A stretch of DNA of 64,000 nucleotides from JAPOUP01 sp965203255 (GCA_965203255.1 OZ241882.1:1736001-1800000), one strand, 5' to 3'. Positions 36,284 to 46,176 are shown, counted from the stretch's first letter. Notes: generated from the sequence alone by a model not told the origin. Translations and numbers: made by a program.

Positions 36284-37278
36284 GCCTTGGCCTCCTCCGG
36301 TTGGACCGGTCCCCAATCCGGACCCTCGAGGTCTATAGCGGCGCCAGCCGGGATGATCCCATAGGGGTTTATGCGGCGATGGGCCAGGTAATAGTGATCG
36401 ATGATGTGGTCCATGTGGACAGTCTCGCGCACCCGTGGCAGGTTCAGGATGTCTCTGGTATGTCGCCGTAGATTGGGATAGTCGCTCAGCGGCCGGAGAT
36501 TGCATTTGAAGTGGAAGTAGTAGACTGGCTGGAGCCTGATCATCGTGGTGAAGAGGCGCAGGTCAGATTCCAGCACCCGATCGCCATGAAGGAAACGGCG
36601 GTCTCGCAGCCGTTCGTTTAGCGCTCCGAACGCTTCGAAGATCGCGGTCACGCCAGTCTCATAGGCCTCCTGCGATTGGGCAAAGCCCGTACGATAGACG
36701 CCGTTATTGATGGTCCGGTATACATAGGCATTGATCTCGTCGATCTCGGCCTTCAGGTCGGTCGGCAGCAAGTCATGCCAGGTTTTGGCGAAACCGCGGA
36801 AGGCCGGACCGCCCAACATTCGGATGATTTCGGCTGATTCGTTGTTGACAACGCTGCCGGTCTCCCGGTCCCAGAGGACCGGTACCGTGACCTTGCCAGA
36901 ATATGTCGGGTTCGCCCGGGTATAAACCTGATGCATGTACCGGGCGCCACCGATCCTGTCTGGGGTTGCGCCGGGATAGTCGGCAAACTCCCATCCGTTC
37001 TCCAGGTTGACCGGATGCACGACAGAGATGTCGATGGCGTCCTCAAGGCCCAAGATGCTGCGGTAGATCAAGGCGCGATGGGCCCAGGGACAGGCGTAGG
37101 AGACATAGAGGTGATAACGCCCCGCTTCCGCCTTGAACCCGCCCGTCCCGGTCAGGCCAGATGATCCATCCGCCGTCACCCAGTTTCGAAATTGGGAGGC
37201 ATTGCGTACGAACTGGCCATCCGTCTTCACTTCCTTGGTGCTGGTGTCCTGCCAGACACCGTCAACTAGGTGTCCCAT
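36277..37278 (-). CDS. Glutathionyl-hydroquinone reductase (Omega-class GST, YqjG/ECM4 type)
   Basis: 333 residues from the ATG at 37278 (MGHLVDGVWQDTST). The catalytic Cys motif is YACPWAHRALIYRSI. Further family blocks are VPVLWDRETGSVVNNES and LRLFTTMIRLQPVYYFHFKC. The enzyme removes glutathione from glutathionyl-hydroquinones. It is translated leftward and coupled with the second GST gene. A GC hairpin lies between it and the upstream ABC binding-protein gene. Confidence 0.92.
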   Translation of the reverse strand: MGHLVDGVWQDTSTKEVKTDGQFVRNASQFRNWVTADGSSGLTGTGGFKAEAGRYHLYVSYACPWAHRALIYRSILGLEDAIDISVVHPVNLENGWEFADYPGATPDRIGGARYMHQVYTRANPTYSGKVTVPVLWDRETGSVVNNESAEIIRMLGGPAFRGFAKTWHDLLPTDLKAEIDEINAYVYRTINNGVYRTGFAQSQEAYETGVTAIFEAFGALNERLRDRRFLHGDRVLESDLRLFTTMIRLQPVYYFHFKCNLRPLSDYPNLRRHTRDILNLPRVRETVHMDHIIDHYYLAHRRINPYGIIPAGAAIDLEGPDWGPVQPEEAKAC

Positions 37279-37309
37279 CTGCCCGCCCTTTTTGTTCCGA
37301 AGTTGCAAG

Positions 37310-37334
37310 GCTCCGCCGCGCTCGGCGGCGGAGC
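37310..37334 (-). terminator. GC-rich hairpin between the ABC binding-protein gene and the GST genes
   Basis: GCTCCGCCGC, 5-nt loop, GCGGCGGAGC: a perfect 10-bp stem 52 bases beyond the stop of the substrate-binding-protein gene. There is no T tract on the minus-strand side, so it may be an attenuator or mRNA-stabilising structure rather than a full terminator. Confidence 0.5.
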
Positions 37335-37385
37335 ACCCGAGAAATCAGTGGCAGCAGCCCTCCCATCCAAATCGCGGCCTGTCCG

Positions 37386-38462
37386 TCAGAGAGACGGCGG
37401 ACTCTTTTCGAGCCCCAGCGCCTCTTGCGCCGCCCACAGATAGGTCAGGTCGAAATACCGACGCCAATCGATCCCATCGGGCAACTGATCGGTCTCAACC
37501 AAGGTGGCGACAAACGCATCCATATCTTCGGAGGAGTCCCAACCGCCATCGTGGCTAAGCTGAGCGAGTTCAACATCGTAGAGCGCCCGGAATGAATCCG
37601 GAATTTCATATCCGAGGTCGAGCATGAGTTGATAAGCCTGTTCTTTGTTCTCCGGCTTGGTCAGCCATTGGCGAGCGCGAAGGTCGGCAACCAACCAAGC
37701 TTGAGCCGTGTCAGCGTTGTCTTCCAACCAGCCGCCCATGACGGCAAAGGCCTCTTGCGGTGCGCTGACCAATTCTTCGTAGAGAAACTTGCCACCAGCG
37801 GCCTCCAGCGGTGCACGGTGACGTGGAAACAGGCTCGCTGCATCAATCGATCCGTTTATAACTGCGCCAAGGCGCGAGTCCGATCCGCCCGAGGAAGGCA
37901 CAAAGCTGACATCATTGTCAGGGTCGAGGCCCAACTTCATGAGAATCTGTCTCTGAACGTAAGTGTTCCGGCCCGCGAGATTGCCTCCCGTTATGGTCTT
38001 GCCACGCAAGTCATCCGGCGTCTCGATGCCTTCGCCTACACCCATGATCCACCACTCTGCATCACGGTGAAGCGAAATCATCGTGATTGGCAATCCACTG
38101 GAATTGCCCGCGGCGAGGAATTCGCTGGTATCACCATGGGCGATATCAAGACTACCGCCAACCAGTCCGGCAATGTATTCGTCAGAAAGGATAATCTCAA
38201 ACTCGTCGATCCCGCCTTCCTCCAGATATCCCATGGTCTGGGCAATCCGGAACGCCCACTGATTGGCGTAGTTCGGGTTGAAGTCGCCCATCTTGATTGC
38301 GTTGAGATTTGCGATCACATTGTCGGCGCTCGGCGTCTGGGCACCGGCCTTACGTGGCAACGTGGAGGCAGCGATCATTGTGCCCAGCACACCCGCCCCG
38401 CCTTGGAACAACACATCGCGCCGCGCCAGCCGGATTGCTCCGTTCTTGGTGGTTTTCTTCAT
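37386..38462 (-). CDS. ABC transporter substrate-binding protein (NitT/TauT type, Tat-exported)
   Basis: 358 residues. The N-terminus has ARRDVLFQGGAGVLGTMIA, a twin-arginine-like signal (RR then a hydrophobic stretch) ending near KAGAQ, so the protein is exported folded. The mature part is of the NMT1/SsuA-type periplasmic-binding fold with GLVGGSLDIAHGDTSEFLAA and DLRGKTITGGNLAGRNTYVQ. It feeds the permease and ATPase encoded just upstream (the gene order in transcription is ATPase, permease, binding protein). The ligand is unknown. Confidence 0.87.
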   Translation of the reverse strand: MKKTTKNGAIRLARRDVLFQGGAGVLGTMIAASTLPRKAGAQTPSADNVIANLNAIKMGDFNPNYANQWAFRIAQTMGYLEEGGIDEFEIILSDEYIAGLVGGSLDIAHGDTSEFLAAGNSSGLPITMISLHRDAEWWIMGVGEGIETPDDLRGKTITGGNLAGRNTYVQRQILMKLGLDPDNDVSFVPSSGGSDSRLGAVINGSIDAASLFPRHRAPLEAAGGKFLYEELVSAPQEAFAVMGGWLEDNADTAQAWLVADLRARQWLTKPENKEQAYQLMLDLGYEIPDSFRALYDVELAQLSHDGGWDSSEDMDAFVATLVETDQLPDGIDWRRYFDLTYLWAAQEALGLEKSPPSL

Positions 38463-38514
38463 TTGACTCCTCCTTTGGTATCTTCTGGTTTGATTGTCTG
38501 TGCCCCCGCGAGAC

Positions 38515-39399
38515 CTACATGATAACCTGCTGTCGCCAGGGGGCGATGTTGACCTCGATCATCCGGGTTATCTTGATGAAAGACAGCGAGATGATGACGA
38601 GCAGCAGCAGAACCGCGTACATAAGTTCGGAATTGAACGTGTCGGCGGACCGGACGATCAAGAAGCCTAGGCCGTTCGACCCGCCAAAAATCTCGGCTAT
38701 GATCACGCCCACCATGCCGCGGCCGATACCCTGTTGAACGCCCGCGATGATAAAGGGCAACGTGTAGGGCAGCACGACATTGGAATAGATTTGGCGTCGG
38801 TTGGCTCCAAAGACCTTGGCGGCCGCAATCAGCGATTTCTCGGTGGTTTTCACTCCTGCCCAAGCGTTGATCATGATCGGGAACATCGCCGCCAAGGTGA
38901 CGATCGTCACCTGCATCTCGACAGTGAAGCCCATGAACAGGATGAACAGCGGTACCAGCGCGATCCGCGGCAGGGATGCGAGGCCCCAGACATAGGGGGA
39001 CAAGATGCGCTCGATGTAGCGGTTACCACCCATCAGGAGTCCGCCGGGAATGCCGATGGCACAGGCCAGCAACACGCCGATGGTCAGTGTGCGAAGCGTA
39101 TACAGTAGATGGTCGATGATCTGACCCGAGATGATGGCATCCCGGGGCGCACGGCGGGTCAGACCCTCAAACAGCGTCTCGAACATGCCCGATGCGGTAG
39201 GGAAGAAGATCGGATTGACCGCGCCGGACCGCGCAAAGATCTCCCAGATGATGAAGAAAAAAGTCAGGTTCAGGATGGTTACGGCCCAGGTCCCGTATTG
39301 GTCCCACAGGGATCTGAAGGACAGCTTGACCTCCTTGATTCGGTCGGCATCCGAATACTGTCCCGACTTCTCAGGCGCATGCGACTCCACTTCCGGCAT
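38515..39399 (-). CDS. ABC transporter permease (NitT/TauT type)
   Basis: 294 residues with about six membrane segments after a soluble N-terminus. BPD_transp_1-type signature block MINAWAGVKTTEKSLIAAAK with the EAA-like loop FGANRRQIYSNVVLPYTLPF. Its ATG overlaps the stop of the ATPase gene at 39399, so the pair is coupled. It forms the membrane channel of the importer. Confidence 0.92.
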   Translation of the reverse strand: MPEVESHAPEKSGQYSDADRIKEVKLSFRSLWDQYGTWAVTILNLTFFFIIWEIFARSGAVNPIFFPTASGMFETLFEGLTRRAPRDAIISGQIIDHLLYTLRTLTIGVLLACAIGIPGGLLMGGNRYIERILSPYVWGLASLPRIALVPLFILFMGFTVEMQVTIVTLAAMFPIMINAWAGVKTTEKSLIAAAKVFGANRRQIYSNVVLPYTLPFIIAGVQQGIGRGMVGVIIAEIFGGSNGLGFLIVRSADTFNSELMYAVLLLLVIISLSFIKITRMIEVNIAPWRQQVIM

Positions 39400-40262
39400 T
39401 ATTCCTCCCCATGGGCGCCCGAGCGCGCCTCATCCTTGACCAGATCCCAGATCCTCTCCCGCATTTCCGAATACTCAGGCGACGACTTCACGTCGCCGTC
39501 GAATCGCAGTCTGGGCAGATTGACGTCAATGACCTCCTTGATGCGGCCGGGCCGGCGCGAGATCACGGCGATCCGGTCGCCCAGAATGATCGCCTCGTCG
39601 ATGGAATGGGTGATGAAAACGACCGTCTGTCTGGTCTTGCTGACAAATCGCTCCAATTCGCTTTGCATCGCCTCGCGCGTCATTGCGTCAATGGCGGCAA
39701 AAGGTTCGTCGGCCAGCAGGATCTTGGGCTCCGTCACTAGCGCACGGGCAATGCCGACACGCTGGCGCATTCCGCCTGACAACTCGTAAGGGTAGGACTT
39801 TTCGAAGCCCGTCAGATCGACCAGTTCCAAGTAGCGAGCGATCCGTTCTTCGATCTCCTTCTTGGAGAGGCCGAGGTTCTGAAACTCAAACGGCATGCGG
39901 ATATTCGATTCTACGGTCCGCCAAGGCATAAGCGCGTAATCCTGGAATACCATCGCCCGGTCGGGACCAGGGCCGGTGACAGGCTTGCCACCGACCTCCA
40001 TCGTTCCCTCCCAAGGCAAAACTATGCCCGAAATGGCGTTGATGAATGTGGACTTGCCGCATCCCGACGGACCAAGCAGGCAGACGAACTCGCCCTTGTT
40101 GATCGTGATGGTGATATCGCGCAGCGCCGTCAGCAGCTTTCGCTCGCGGTGCAGGTTATAGCCCACGGTCAGGTTCTTCGCGACGATGACTGGTTTCTTT
40201 TCTTCTGGAACTGCGCGGCCACCGGTGATCTGATCAGTGTTTTCGCTGGCGGCCAAATTCAT
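39399..40262 (-). CDS. ABC transporter ATP-binding protein (NitT/TauT type)
   Basis: 287 residues. Walker A LLGPSGCGKSTFINAI, Q-loop VFQDYALMPWRTVESN, signature ELSGGMRQRVGIARAL, Walker B ILLADEPFAAIDAMTRE and H-loop TVVFITHSIDEAIILGD are all intact. It is the first gene of the ABC operon, with the permease and binding protein downstream. Similar ATPases energise nitrate, taurine, sulfonate and aromatic-acid importers. Confidence 0.94.
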   Translation of the reverse strand: MNLAASENTDQITGGRAVPEEKKPVIVAKNLTVGYNLHRERKLLTALRDITITINKGEFVCLLGPSGCGKSTFINAISGIVLPWEGTMEVGGKPVTGPGPDRAMVFQDYALMPWRTVESNIRMPFEFQNLGLSKKEIEERIARYLELVDLTGFEKSYPYELSGGMRQRVGIARALVTEPKILLADEPFAAIDAMTREAMQSELERFVSKTRQTVVFITHSIDEAIILGDRIAVISRRPGRIKEVIDVNLPRLRFDGDVKSSPEYSEMRERIWDLVKDEARSGAHGEE

Positions 40263-40528
40263 GAACGGCTCCTCCCTGAGGCCAATTCCGATGTCATCCT
40301 AACACAAGCGCAATCGTTTTCATAGCCCCAACCGGACCCTGCTGTCGGCAGTTTCCGCTGGCGGATTTGTTGGCCCACTGGCGGATGGTCCGGACCTCAG
40401 AGGTTGGCCCGAAATGTGGATGGCCTCCCCCAGATGTGGCATTTCCGTGCCGAACATCAGCCAGGCAGGGCAGCTACCATTGCCTGGAACGAGACCACCC
40501 AGGAGAAGCATGGGCGCAGGACGGAAAG

Positions 40529-41170
40529 ATATGAAAGCGACCTGACCGAACGGGAATGGCGTGTGGTTCAGCCGCCGGTCCGCCGATCTCCGGGAGGTCT
40601 TCGACGCGATCCAGTGCATGCTGTCGACGGGCTGCCGGTGGCGGACGGTTCCGAAATGTTTTCCGCCGTCTGCGACGGTCCGGAACCACTTCCACCCATG
40701 GCGCGGAAACGGCGTCGTCGAGCGGATGATGGATGCGCCGCACGACCTAGCGCACGGCCGAGACCGACAGCCGGTCGGTGAGGACGGCGGGGCCGTCGGG
40801 ATACGACGCCGGCAGGAAGGTCAAGGGCCGCAGGCGCAACGTGACAGTGGACGTCGAGGGAACCCCGGTCACGGTGCAGGTCCACACGGCCGGCGTGCAG
40901 ACGCCATCCTGGCGGTGCTGGAGAGGGCGCCGGAGTTGACGAAGCTGTGGGCGGACAGCGGCTACAGGGGCGGGAGGCTTCGCCCGGAGCCCGCGGAGAC
41001 GGGTGTCCCTGACGCGCCGGGGATCGTGGAAAGGCCCAGAGGGCTCAAGGGGTTCACGGTGATGTGCCGACGCTCGCGTGGAGCGCACCTTCGCGTGGAT
41101 GTCGCGCCGCCGCCTGGCGAAGGACCGTGGCCTAGGCGCAGCTGGCCGCGTGCCGGTTCCTGATCCGCAG
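40529..41170 (+). pseudogene. Decayed IS5-family transposase (ISL2/IS1031-like)
   Basis: A frame at 40529 begins RYESDLTEREWRVVQPPV, the usual N-terminus of IS5-group transposases (SDLTDAEW...). It is then broken by several frameshifts: CMLSTGCRWRTVPKCFP in one frame, LWADSGYRGGRL in another, and a terminal RRLAKDRG-like block near 41100. No terminal repeats were recovered. It sits between the ABC importer and IS630 copy 2 and is clearly inactive. Confidence 0.75.
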
Positions 41171-41417
41171 GCTGGCGCGTGGGGCAAGTGCCTGGAACTC
41201 AACAACACAATCAAGTCGATGACTTATGAGTCCAACTCTCAGGCGTTCCCCTGTCGTTACCGGTGCGCAGGGTTGATGGTGGGGCGGCCGTCCGATTTCC
41301 GTACTGCTATGGGCGGCCCGAATCAGGCCGAGGCGGTCTTCCCTGCTCGGTCCCCGACGATGGTCAGGTAGGGTGTCCGCCCATTCGGGAATGCGAATGT
41401 CCCGCCCGGTTCCCCTA

Positions 41418-42664
41418 GTGTTTCGCGAAAAACAAAAGAGTCCATATTTCATGCCGGACTTTCAGCCGCCGCCATCTCCTGGAGCCTGCGGTGCCCGCGC
41501 TTCCACGACGCCACCAGATCCTCCGGATTCCGGCTCCAGCGGAACGGGCGGGCGTCGCTGGCGTTGTGGTGCTCGATGTAGCCCTCTATGGCCGCGACGC
41601 AGTCGTCGAGCGAGTCGAAGACGGCGTCCTTCAGCCGCTGCCTCGTCAGCCTGGAGAAGAAGCCCTCGACCGCGTTCATCCACGACGCCGATGTCGGCGT
41701 GAAATGGAAGGTCCAGTCGGGACGGTTCCCCAACCATTCGTGGACCTCGGCGGACTTATGGGAGGACACGTTGTCCAGGATGACGTGCACCGGGGTGCCC
41801 GGCCCGGTCCCTTCGGCGACGTGGGCGGGGAAGGCGGTGAACTCCGCCGACCGGTGCCGCCCGGTCATCTGACCGACCACCCTGCCTGTCGCGACGGCGG
41901 GGGCCGCCAGCAGGCAGGTGGTGCCGTTGCGCCTGCAGTCGCGCGTCCTGGTCTCCGCATGCCCCGGCTTCATCGGGAGGGGCCTCTGGGTCCGCCCAGG
42001 CGCCTGAATCTGCGTCTTTCCGTCGACCGAGAGGACCACCGCATGGTCCGGCGGGTCGACATACAGGCCCACGACGTCGCGGACCTTGAGCTCGAACCGC
42101 GGGTCGCGGGAGACCCTGGACGTCCTGACCTGGTGCGGCCTGAGCCCGTTGCGCTTCAGGATGCTGTGCACGTTCGTGGCGGTCAGCGCCAGCCTCCTCG
42201 CCAGCGCCCGCAGTGTCCAGTGCCGGGCGTGCGGGGGCGGTGGCGACATCGCCAGGGCGACCACGGCCCTCACCGTTCCGTCCGGGGTCGGCTCCAGTCC
42301 CGGAGGGCGGGTCGCGTCCCGCAGCAGCCCGTCCACGCCCCGCCCAGGGAAGCGGTCCCACCAGCGCTCCACGGTCGACCGGCACTTTCCGGTCCGCCGG
42401 ATGGCCTCCGCGGCGCCGCGCCCCGACCCGAGGCCGGGGATGATCCGGGCGCGCCAGACGTGCTTCTGGATGCTCTGCGGGTCCTTCGCGATCCTTTCGA
42501 GGCGTTCGCGATCGCCGTCCGAAAGCCTGGTTTCCTGTCTCTTCGGTTTCCTGCCCATTGCCCTGCCTGCTGTCTTTATGGTTGTTACGGGGCCGCCTGA
42601 CGGCGACTGGAAGACAGTGGCAGGCTTCACGGACAAATGCAAGCATTTGTTTCTTACAATCCAC
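41418..42664 (-). mobile_element. IS630-family insertion sequence, copy 2 (1247 bp, inverted relative to copy 1)
   Basis: TA dinucleotides flank it (41416-41417 and 42665-42666). The ends are the same as in copy 1, GTGTTTCGCGAAAAACAAAA on the left and GTGGATTGTAAGAAAC (complement) on the right. Copies 1 and 2 form a 1.25-kb inverted repeat around 6.1 kb of genes and could mediate inversion of that segment. Confidence 0.92.
41449..42558 (-). CDS. IS630-family transposase (copy 2)
   Basis: 369 residues from the ATG at 42558 (MGRKPKRQETRLS). The same domains and DDE residues as copy 1 are present: VVLSVDGKTQIQAP, HVILDNVSSHKSAEVH and SASWMNAVEGFFSRL. Substitutions against copy 1 cluster between residues 195 and 285 (ELKVRD, LLAAPAVATG, FPAHVAEGTGPG). 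The frame is intact. Confidence 0.92.
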   Translation of the reverse strand: MGRKPKRQETRLSDGDRERLERIAKDPQSIQKHVWRARIIPGLGSGRGAAEAIRRTGKCRSTVERWWDRFPGRGVDGLLRDATRPPGLEPTPDGTVRAVVALAMSPPPPHARHWTLRALARRLALTATNVHSILKRNGLRPHQVRTSRVSRDPRFELKVRDVVGLYVDPPDHAVVLSVDGKTQIQAPGRTQRPLPMKPGHAETRTRDCRRNGTTCLLAAPAVATGRVVGQMTGRHRSAEFTAFPAHVAEGTGPGTPVHVILDNVSSHKSAEVHEWLGNRPDWTFHFTPTSASWMNAVEGFFSRLTRQRLKDAVFDSLDDCVAAIEGYIEHHNASDARPFRWSRNPEDLVASWKRGHRRLQEMAAAESPA

Positions 42665-42666
42665 TA

Positions 42667-43179
42667 GGCAGTTCCGTAGATGGAGCTTGCGCCACTGATG
42701 CCGCCGCGCCTAGGCGGTCAGGAAGGCGGGCGCGACGAAGACGTCAACCCGATGACTGCCGCCATGGCCGGAACTGTGCGAAGATCCCTTGCCCGGGGTT
42801 AAGCGCGCCGGGGCGCCTGCACAAGGCGGAGGCGCTGGGCGCCTCCGCGAACCCGAACAGCGTCCGGAGGTTTCAGCGGACGATGGCGTCACCGCTGCCG
42901 TCCCTGCCAGTCTGCAGGAGCGAGGGATACCATGGCGGGAACATCCCGAACGCCGAAATGGGATGGTCACCCAAGTCGAACCGGCGCCCGTCCACCGGAC
43001 CAGCCGAAGCATCCCGCCACCGACTTGACCAAACCGGGCCTGTCAGAATCTTTCCGAAACCGCATGGAATAAAAGGTCGAGGGGGGGGGGGCTAGTGGGA
43101 ATTGCTGGGAATTCCGAAGACCATATTCTCCAAATTGAAATACCGTTCGCCAAATTACTGACGAAAATGACAATGGGAA
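42667..43179. other. Geneless stretch between IS630 copy 2 and IS5-like copy A
   Basis: No supported gene. An 11-base G run sits at 43081-43091. The short frames have no recognisable motifs. The left half is GC-rich with short inverted repeats (for example GGCGCCTGCACAAGG... GCGGAGGCGCTGGGCGCCTC near 42813-42845), so it may be part of another decayed element. Confidence 0.4.
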
Positions 43180-44683
43180 GAGCTTCTTGCAAAACTCCCC
43201 GATCAAGCGGTTTTTTTCGGAAACGGGCGCTTTTTTCTGATGGATAGCCTGGATATGGAGCCGTCCCTCTGGTATGAAGCAGGTGTCAAAACCACAACAT
43301 GCAGGGAGACGGCTCCATGTCCCTACGTTCGTCCATATCAGATGCCTGGCAGCGGCTGCAGGGGGAACTTCTGCCGGCCCTCGCCGGGGAGGTCGGCCCG
43401 CTGGGCGTGAGGCACGGCAAATTCATCGCCGTGCTGGACCTTGTCGAGGTGGAGAGGCACGTGCGCTGCATCCACGGGGGCGTCGGCAACCCTGCCGCCG
43501 ACCGCAGGGCGCTGGCGCGGGCCTTCGTCGCCAAGGCGGTGTGGGACATGCCGGCCACGGTGGTCCTGATCGACAGGCTGCGCCACGACCCGACGCTGCG
43601 CAGGCCGGTCGGCTGGTCGCGCGTGTCGGAGGTGCCCAGTGAACCGGCGTTCTCCCGCGCCTTCGCCTGGTTCGCGGAGACCCGGCTGCCCGAGCGGATG
43701 CACGAGGCGCTGGTCCGCTCCGCGTACGCCGGCTCGGTCGTCGGGCACATATCGCGGGACTCCACGGCGATCGTCGGGCGGGAGAGGCCGGCGCCGAAGC
43801 CGAGGCCGCAGGAGCGGCCGAAGCGAAAGCGCGGACGCCCGAAAAAGGGGGAGGAGAGGCCGAAGGAGCCGACCCGGCTGGAGCGGCAGCTGCGGGACGG
43901 GATGACGGCGGCGGAGATGGCCGGCGGGCTGCCGAAGGCCTGCGACACCGGCACGAAGCGCAACGCGAAGGGGTACAAAGAGAGCTGGAGGGGGTACAGG
44001 CTCCACATCGACGCCGCCGATGGCGACGTCCCCATCAGCTGCATCCTGACCTCCGCTTCGCTGCACGACAGCCAGGCCGCCATCCCTCTTTCGAGGATGA
44101 CGGCGCTGCGGGTGGACCACTGTTACGAACTGATGGACGCGGCATACGACTCCCTGGAGATCGGGTTCCACGCCTGCCTGACGGGGCGCGTGGCGATCAC
44201 CGACACCAACCCGCGCCGCGACGCGGCGCTGAAGGAGCGCCTCAGGAAAGAGGCGCTGGCGCAGCGGAAAGCGGGCCACATACGCCACGACCGCGTCCGC
44301 TACCGGCAGCGCTCCAGCGTCGAGCGCGTGAACTCCGCCCTGAAGGACTCTTACGGCGCCCGGCACGTCCGCGTCCGGGGGCACGCCAGGGTGGCCTGCC
44401 ACCTGTTCTTCGGCGTGCTTGCCCTGACGGGCGGGCAGCTGATGCGGCTCACCATCTGACGCCACCAGCCGCGGCAGCACCGGACGCCGCGGACGCCGCC
44501 CCGGAGGGGACGGCGCGGCCAGCCATGCGCGGACGGCGCCCGACGGGCCACCATCTGCGGCATTCCGCCACACCCAAGTCGGTGGAAACGCCCCGGGCAC
44601 CCGTCAGTTCCGGTGTCTGGACCGTGGCGGAACCCAAAGACTTGCCGCGGCCGCCCGAACCGCGATAATTGTGCAAGAGGCTC
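43180..44683 (+). mobile_element. IS5-like insertion sequence, copy A (1504 bp)
   Basis: The ends are GAGCTTCTTGCAAAAC on the left and the complement of GTGCAAGAGGCTC on the right. A perfect 4-bp target duplication GGAA flanks it (43176-43179 and 44684-44687). It contains one intact DDE transposase. The element is nearly identical to copy B (56296-57800), which has the same length within one base. Confidence 0.9.
43317..44459 (+). CDS. IS5/IS1182-type DDE transposase (copy A)
   Basis: 380 residues from the ATG at 43317, preceded by GGGAG; an upstream in-frame ATG at 43299 would add six residues. An N-terminal DUF772-like region includes VPSEPAFSRAFAWFAETRLP. The catalytic domain shows ISRDSTAIVGRE (Asp), YELMDAAYDSLEIG (Asp) and SSVERVNSALKDSYG (Glu). 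A basic linker PKRKRGRPKKGEERPKE separates the two parts. The precise IS family is uncertain; the 4-bp duplication and the ERVNS motif place it in the IS4/IS5/IS1182 superfamily. Confidence 0.88.
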   Translation: MSLRSSISDAWQRLQGELLPALAGEVGPLGVRHGKFIAVLDLVEVERHVRCIHGGVGNPAADRRALARAFVAKAVWDMPATVVLIDRLRHDPTLRRPVGWSRVSEVPSEPAFSRAFAWFAETRLPERMHEALVRSAYAGSVVGHISRDSTAIVGRERPAPKPRPQERPKRKRGRPKKGEERPKEPTRLERQLRDGMTAAEMAGGLPKACDTGTKRNAKGYKESWRGYRLHIDAADGDVPISCILTSASLHDSQAAIPLSRMTALRVDHCYELMDAAYDSLEIGFHACLTGRVAITDTNPRRDAALKERLRKEALAQRKAGHIRHDRVRYRQRSSVERVNSALKDSYGARHVRVRGHARVACHLFFGVLALTGGQLMRLTI

Positions 44684-44964
44684 GGAATAATGAGAACCGA
44701 GTATTGGCAGTATTTTCTTTCGATGAAGATTTGGGCGTTAACGAACAGACTTCGCCAAGGCACGGACTGCTGACATGGTTTTCTCACCCGACCGTCGCTC
44801 GATGCGGTTTGACATCGACGCACAATGTTAAATGGCCGAACCGGAGAGATCTTTTCGAAGACTATGCCAGAATGGCCCCGTGCATCGAATGGAAGCCGCA
44901 TTGGCTCTTCCAATCCGCAATTCTGATGGCCGACAAATCCACCGGGGATAGTCCTGAGAGGCCC

Positions 44965-45702
44965 CTACTCGCGGAACCCCGCTTCGGCCATCAGTTGATC
45001 GGATTTCGCCTCAATCACTCTTTCCAGATCCGACATGAATACGCCCTGGTCCCTACCAGACCGGATTCGAGGAAGAAACTCCAACACAGCCAGTCCTGGT
45101 CTTCGCATGATTGACTGGCGCGGCCAGAACATGCCCGCATTGGTGGCAACTGGAACGCAGTCCTGGCCTAGCTGTTGATAGAGTACGGCAGTACCGACTT
45201 TGTAAGACAGATATGCGCCTGGGACGACTCTTGTCCCCTGCGGGTAGATGACTAGTTGCCCTGGCAAGGAAAGGCCTCTTGAAACATCCTCCTTCATCTG
45301 CCGCACTGCGGCACCGCGCTTTCCGCGGTCCACAGGTATGCATCCGATGCGCAATGCGAACCAGCCAAGAATTGGTGCCCACCTAAGTTCCTTTTTCATT
45401 ATGAACTTCGGACGCGGAAGAACGCTTACCAGCATGATAATGTCAAAGAACGATTGGTGCTTTGAAGCGACAATGACTTCGTCAAGTGGAATTTCGCCAC
45501 GCACCTCCGACTTGAGTCCAACCATCCAGCTGGCGGTCCAGCGAACCCATCGGCAAAATCTGTGCGCACCCTGAAGAGCGAACCTACGGTCGATGGCTGC
45601 TAACGGGCCGAAGTAAAGGGCCATCAACGCCATTGCTAAATATATCTGAAATCCAAATGCCAACGAGGCGATGAGGCGGACAAGACCAGTCACTGCCTCC
45701 AT
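44965..45702 (-). CDS. plsC: 1-acyl-sn-glycerol-3-phosphate acyltransferase (PlsC-like)
   Basis: 245 residues. An N-terminal membrane segment around residues 10-32 (IASLAFGFQIYLAMALMALY) is followed by the catalytic HX4D box VASKHQSFFDII and the substrate motif LVIYPQGTRVVPGA. It acylates lysophosphatidate in phospholipid synthesis at the inner membrane. The ATG at 45702 is taken; GGAGG abuts it, so the in-frame GTG at 45693 is also possible. In many Rhodobacterales this gene follows ftsE-ftsX, and here a decayed ftsE lies upstream on the same strand. Confidence 0.9.
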   Translation of the reverse strand: MEAVTGLVRLIASLAFGFQIYLAMALMALYFGPLAAIDRRFALQGAHRFCRWVRWTASWMVGLKSEVRGEIPLDEVIVASKHQSFFDIIMLVSVLPRPKFIMKKELRWAPILGWFALRIGCIPVDRGKRGAAVRQMKEDVSRGLSLPGQLVIYPQGTRVVPGAYLSYKVGTAVLYQQLGQDCVPVATNAGMFWPRQSIMRRPGLAVLEFLPRIRSGRDQGVFMSDLERVIEAKSDQLMAEAGFRE

Positions 45703-45933
45703 CCTCCGAAGACAGGGAAAAGAGCGATAGGTTTGGAAGTCTTTGCTCCGGCGACGACGGTGTCACACTGACTCATGAGGTGAGGTGTAGGTGCAGGAGC
45801 CAGATTTCCGGATCCGTTGGTGGCCCGGTCGACCGAGCCTCGCCAACCATCTCTTGAGCGAAGAATCCAGGCAACAAGCTTGGCCTCCGGCCCAGAATGA
45901 TGTTTGCATATCCTGCCTTTCATACCCACCGGA

Positions 45934-46176
45934 TCACCTGCTTCGTTCATGTCCTGCCGCAGTTTCGAAAATCATGCATTGGTTGCCATCAGCCAACTCA
46001 CCGCGAATTATCTCACGGACATTGAATAGTGATGTCTTGCCCGTCTGGCCGGGCTCACTCATCAACAATGCCGTTGGATTCTCTCGAGCAATCAGGCGCC
46101 TCAATTGTTCATCGGAATTTGCCCCATAATCGTGCCAATCCAGTTCACCAACGCAACCCAAACTTCCACTGGTCAT
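45934..46176 (-). pseudogene. Probable ftsE fragment (N-terminal part with a Walker-A relic)
   Basis: A minus-strand frame reads GELDWHDYGANSDEQLRRL, then ALLMSEPGQTGKTSLFNV, then ELADGNQCMIF before a stop. This parallels the start of FtsE (IEL...Y-G...ELL..., LTGPSGAGKTSL, ...G...IFG). The Walker A is degenerate (EPGQTGKTS for GPSGAGKTS), and all later ABC motifs are missing. Its place, divergent from a zinc-ribbon gene and upstream of plsC, is where ftsE sits in related genomes. ftsX is not recognisable. Alternative: an unrelated short frame. Confidence 0.42.

Noticed and set aside
41491..42600. 369-codon frame opposite IS630 copy 2 (and its equivalent over copy 1)
   Set aside because: Exact antisense shadow of the transposase; repeated in both copies only because the DNA is the same.
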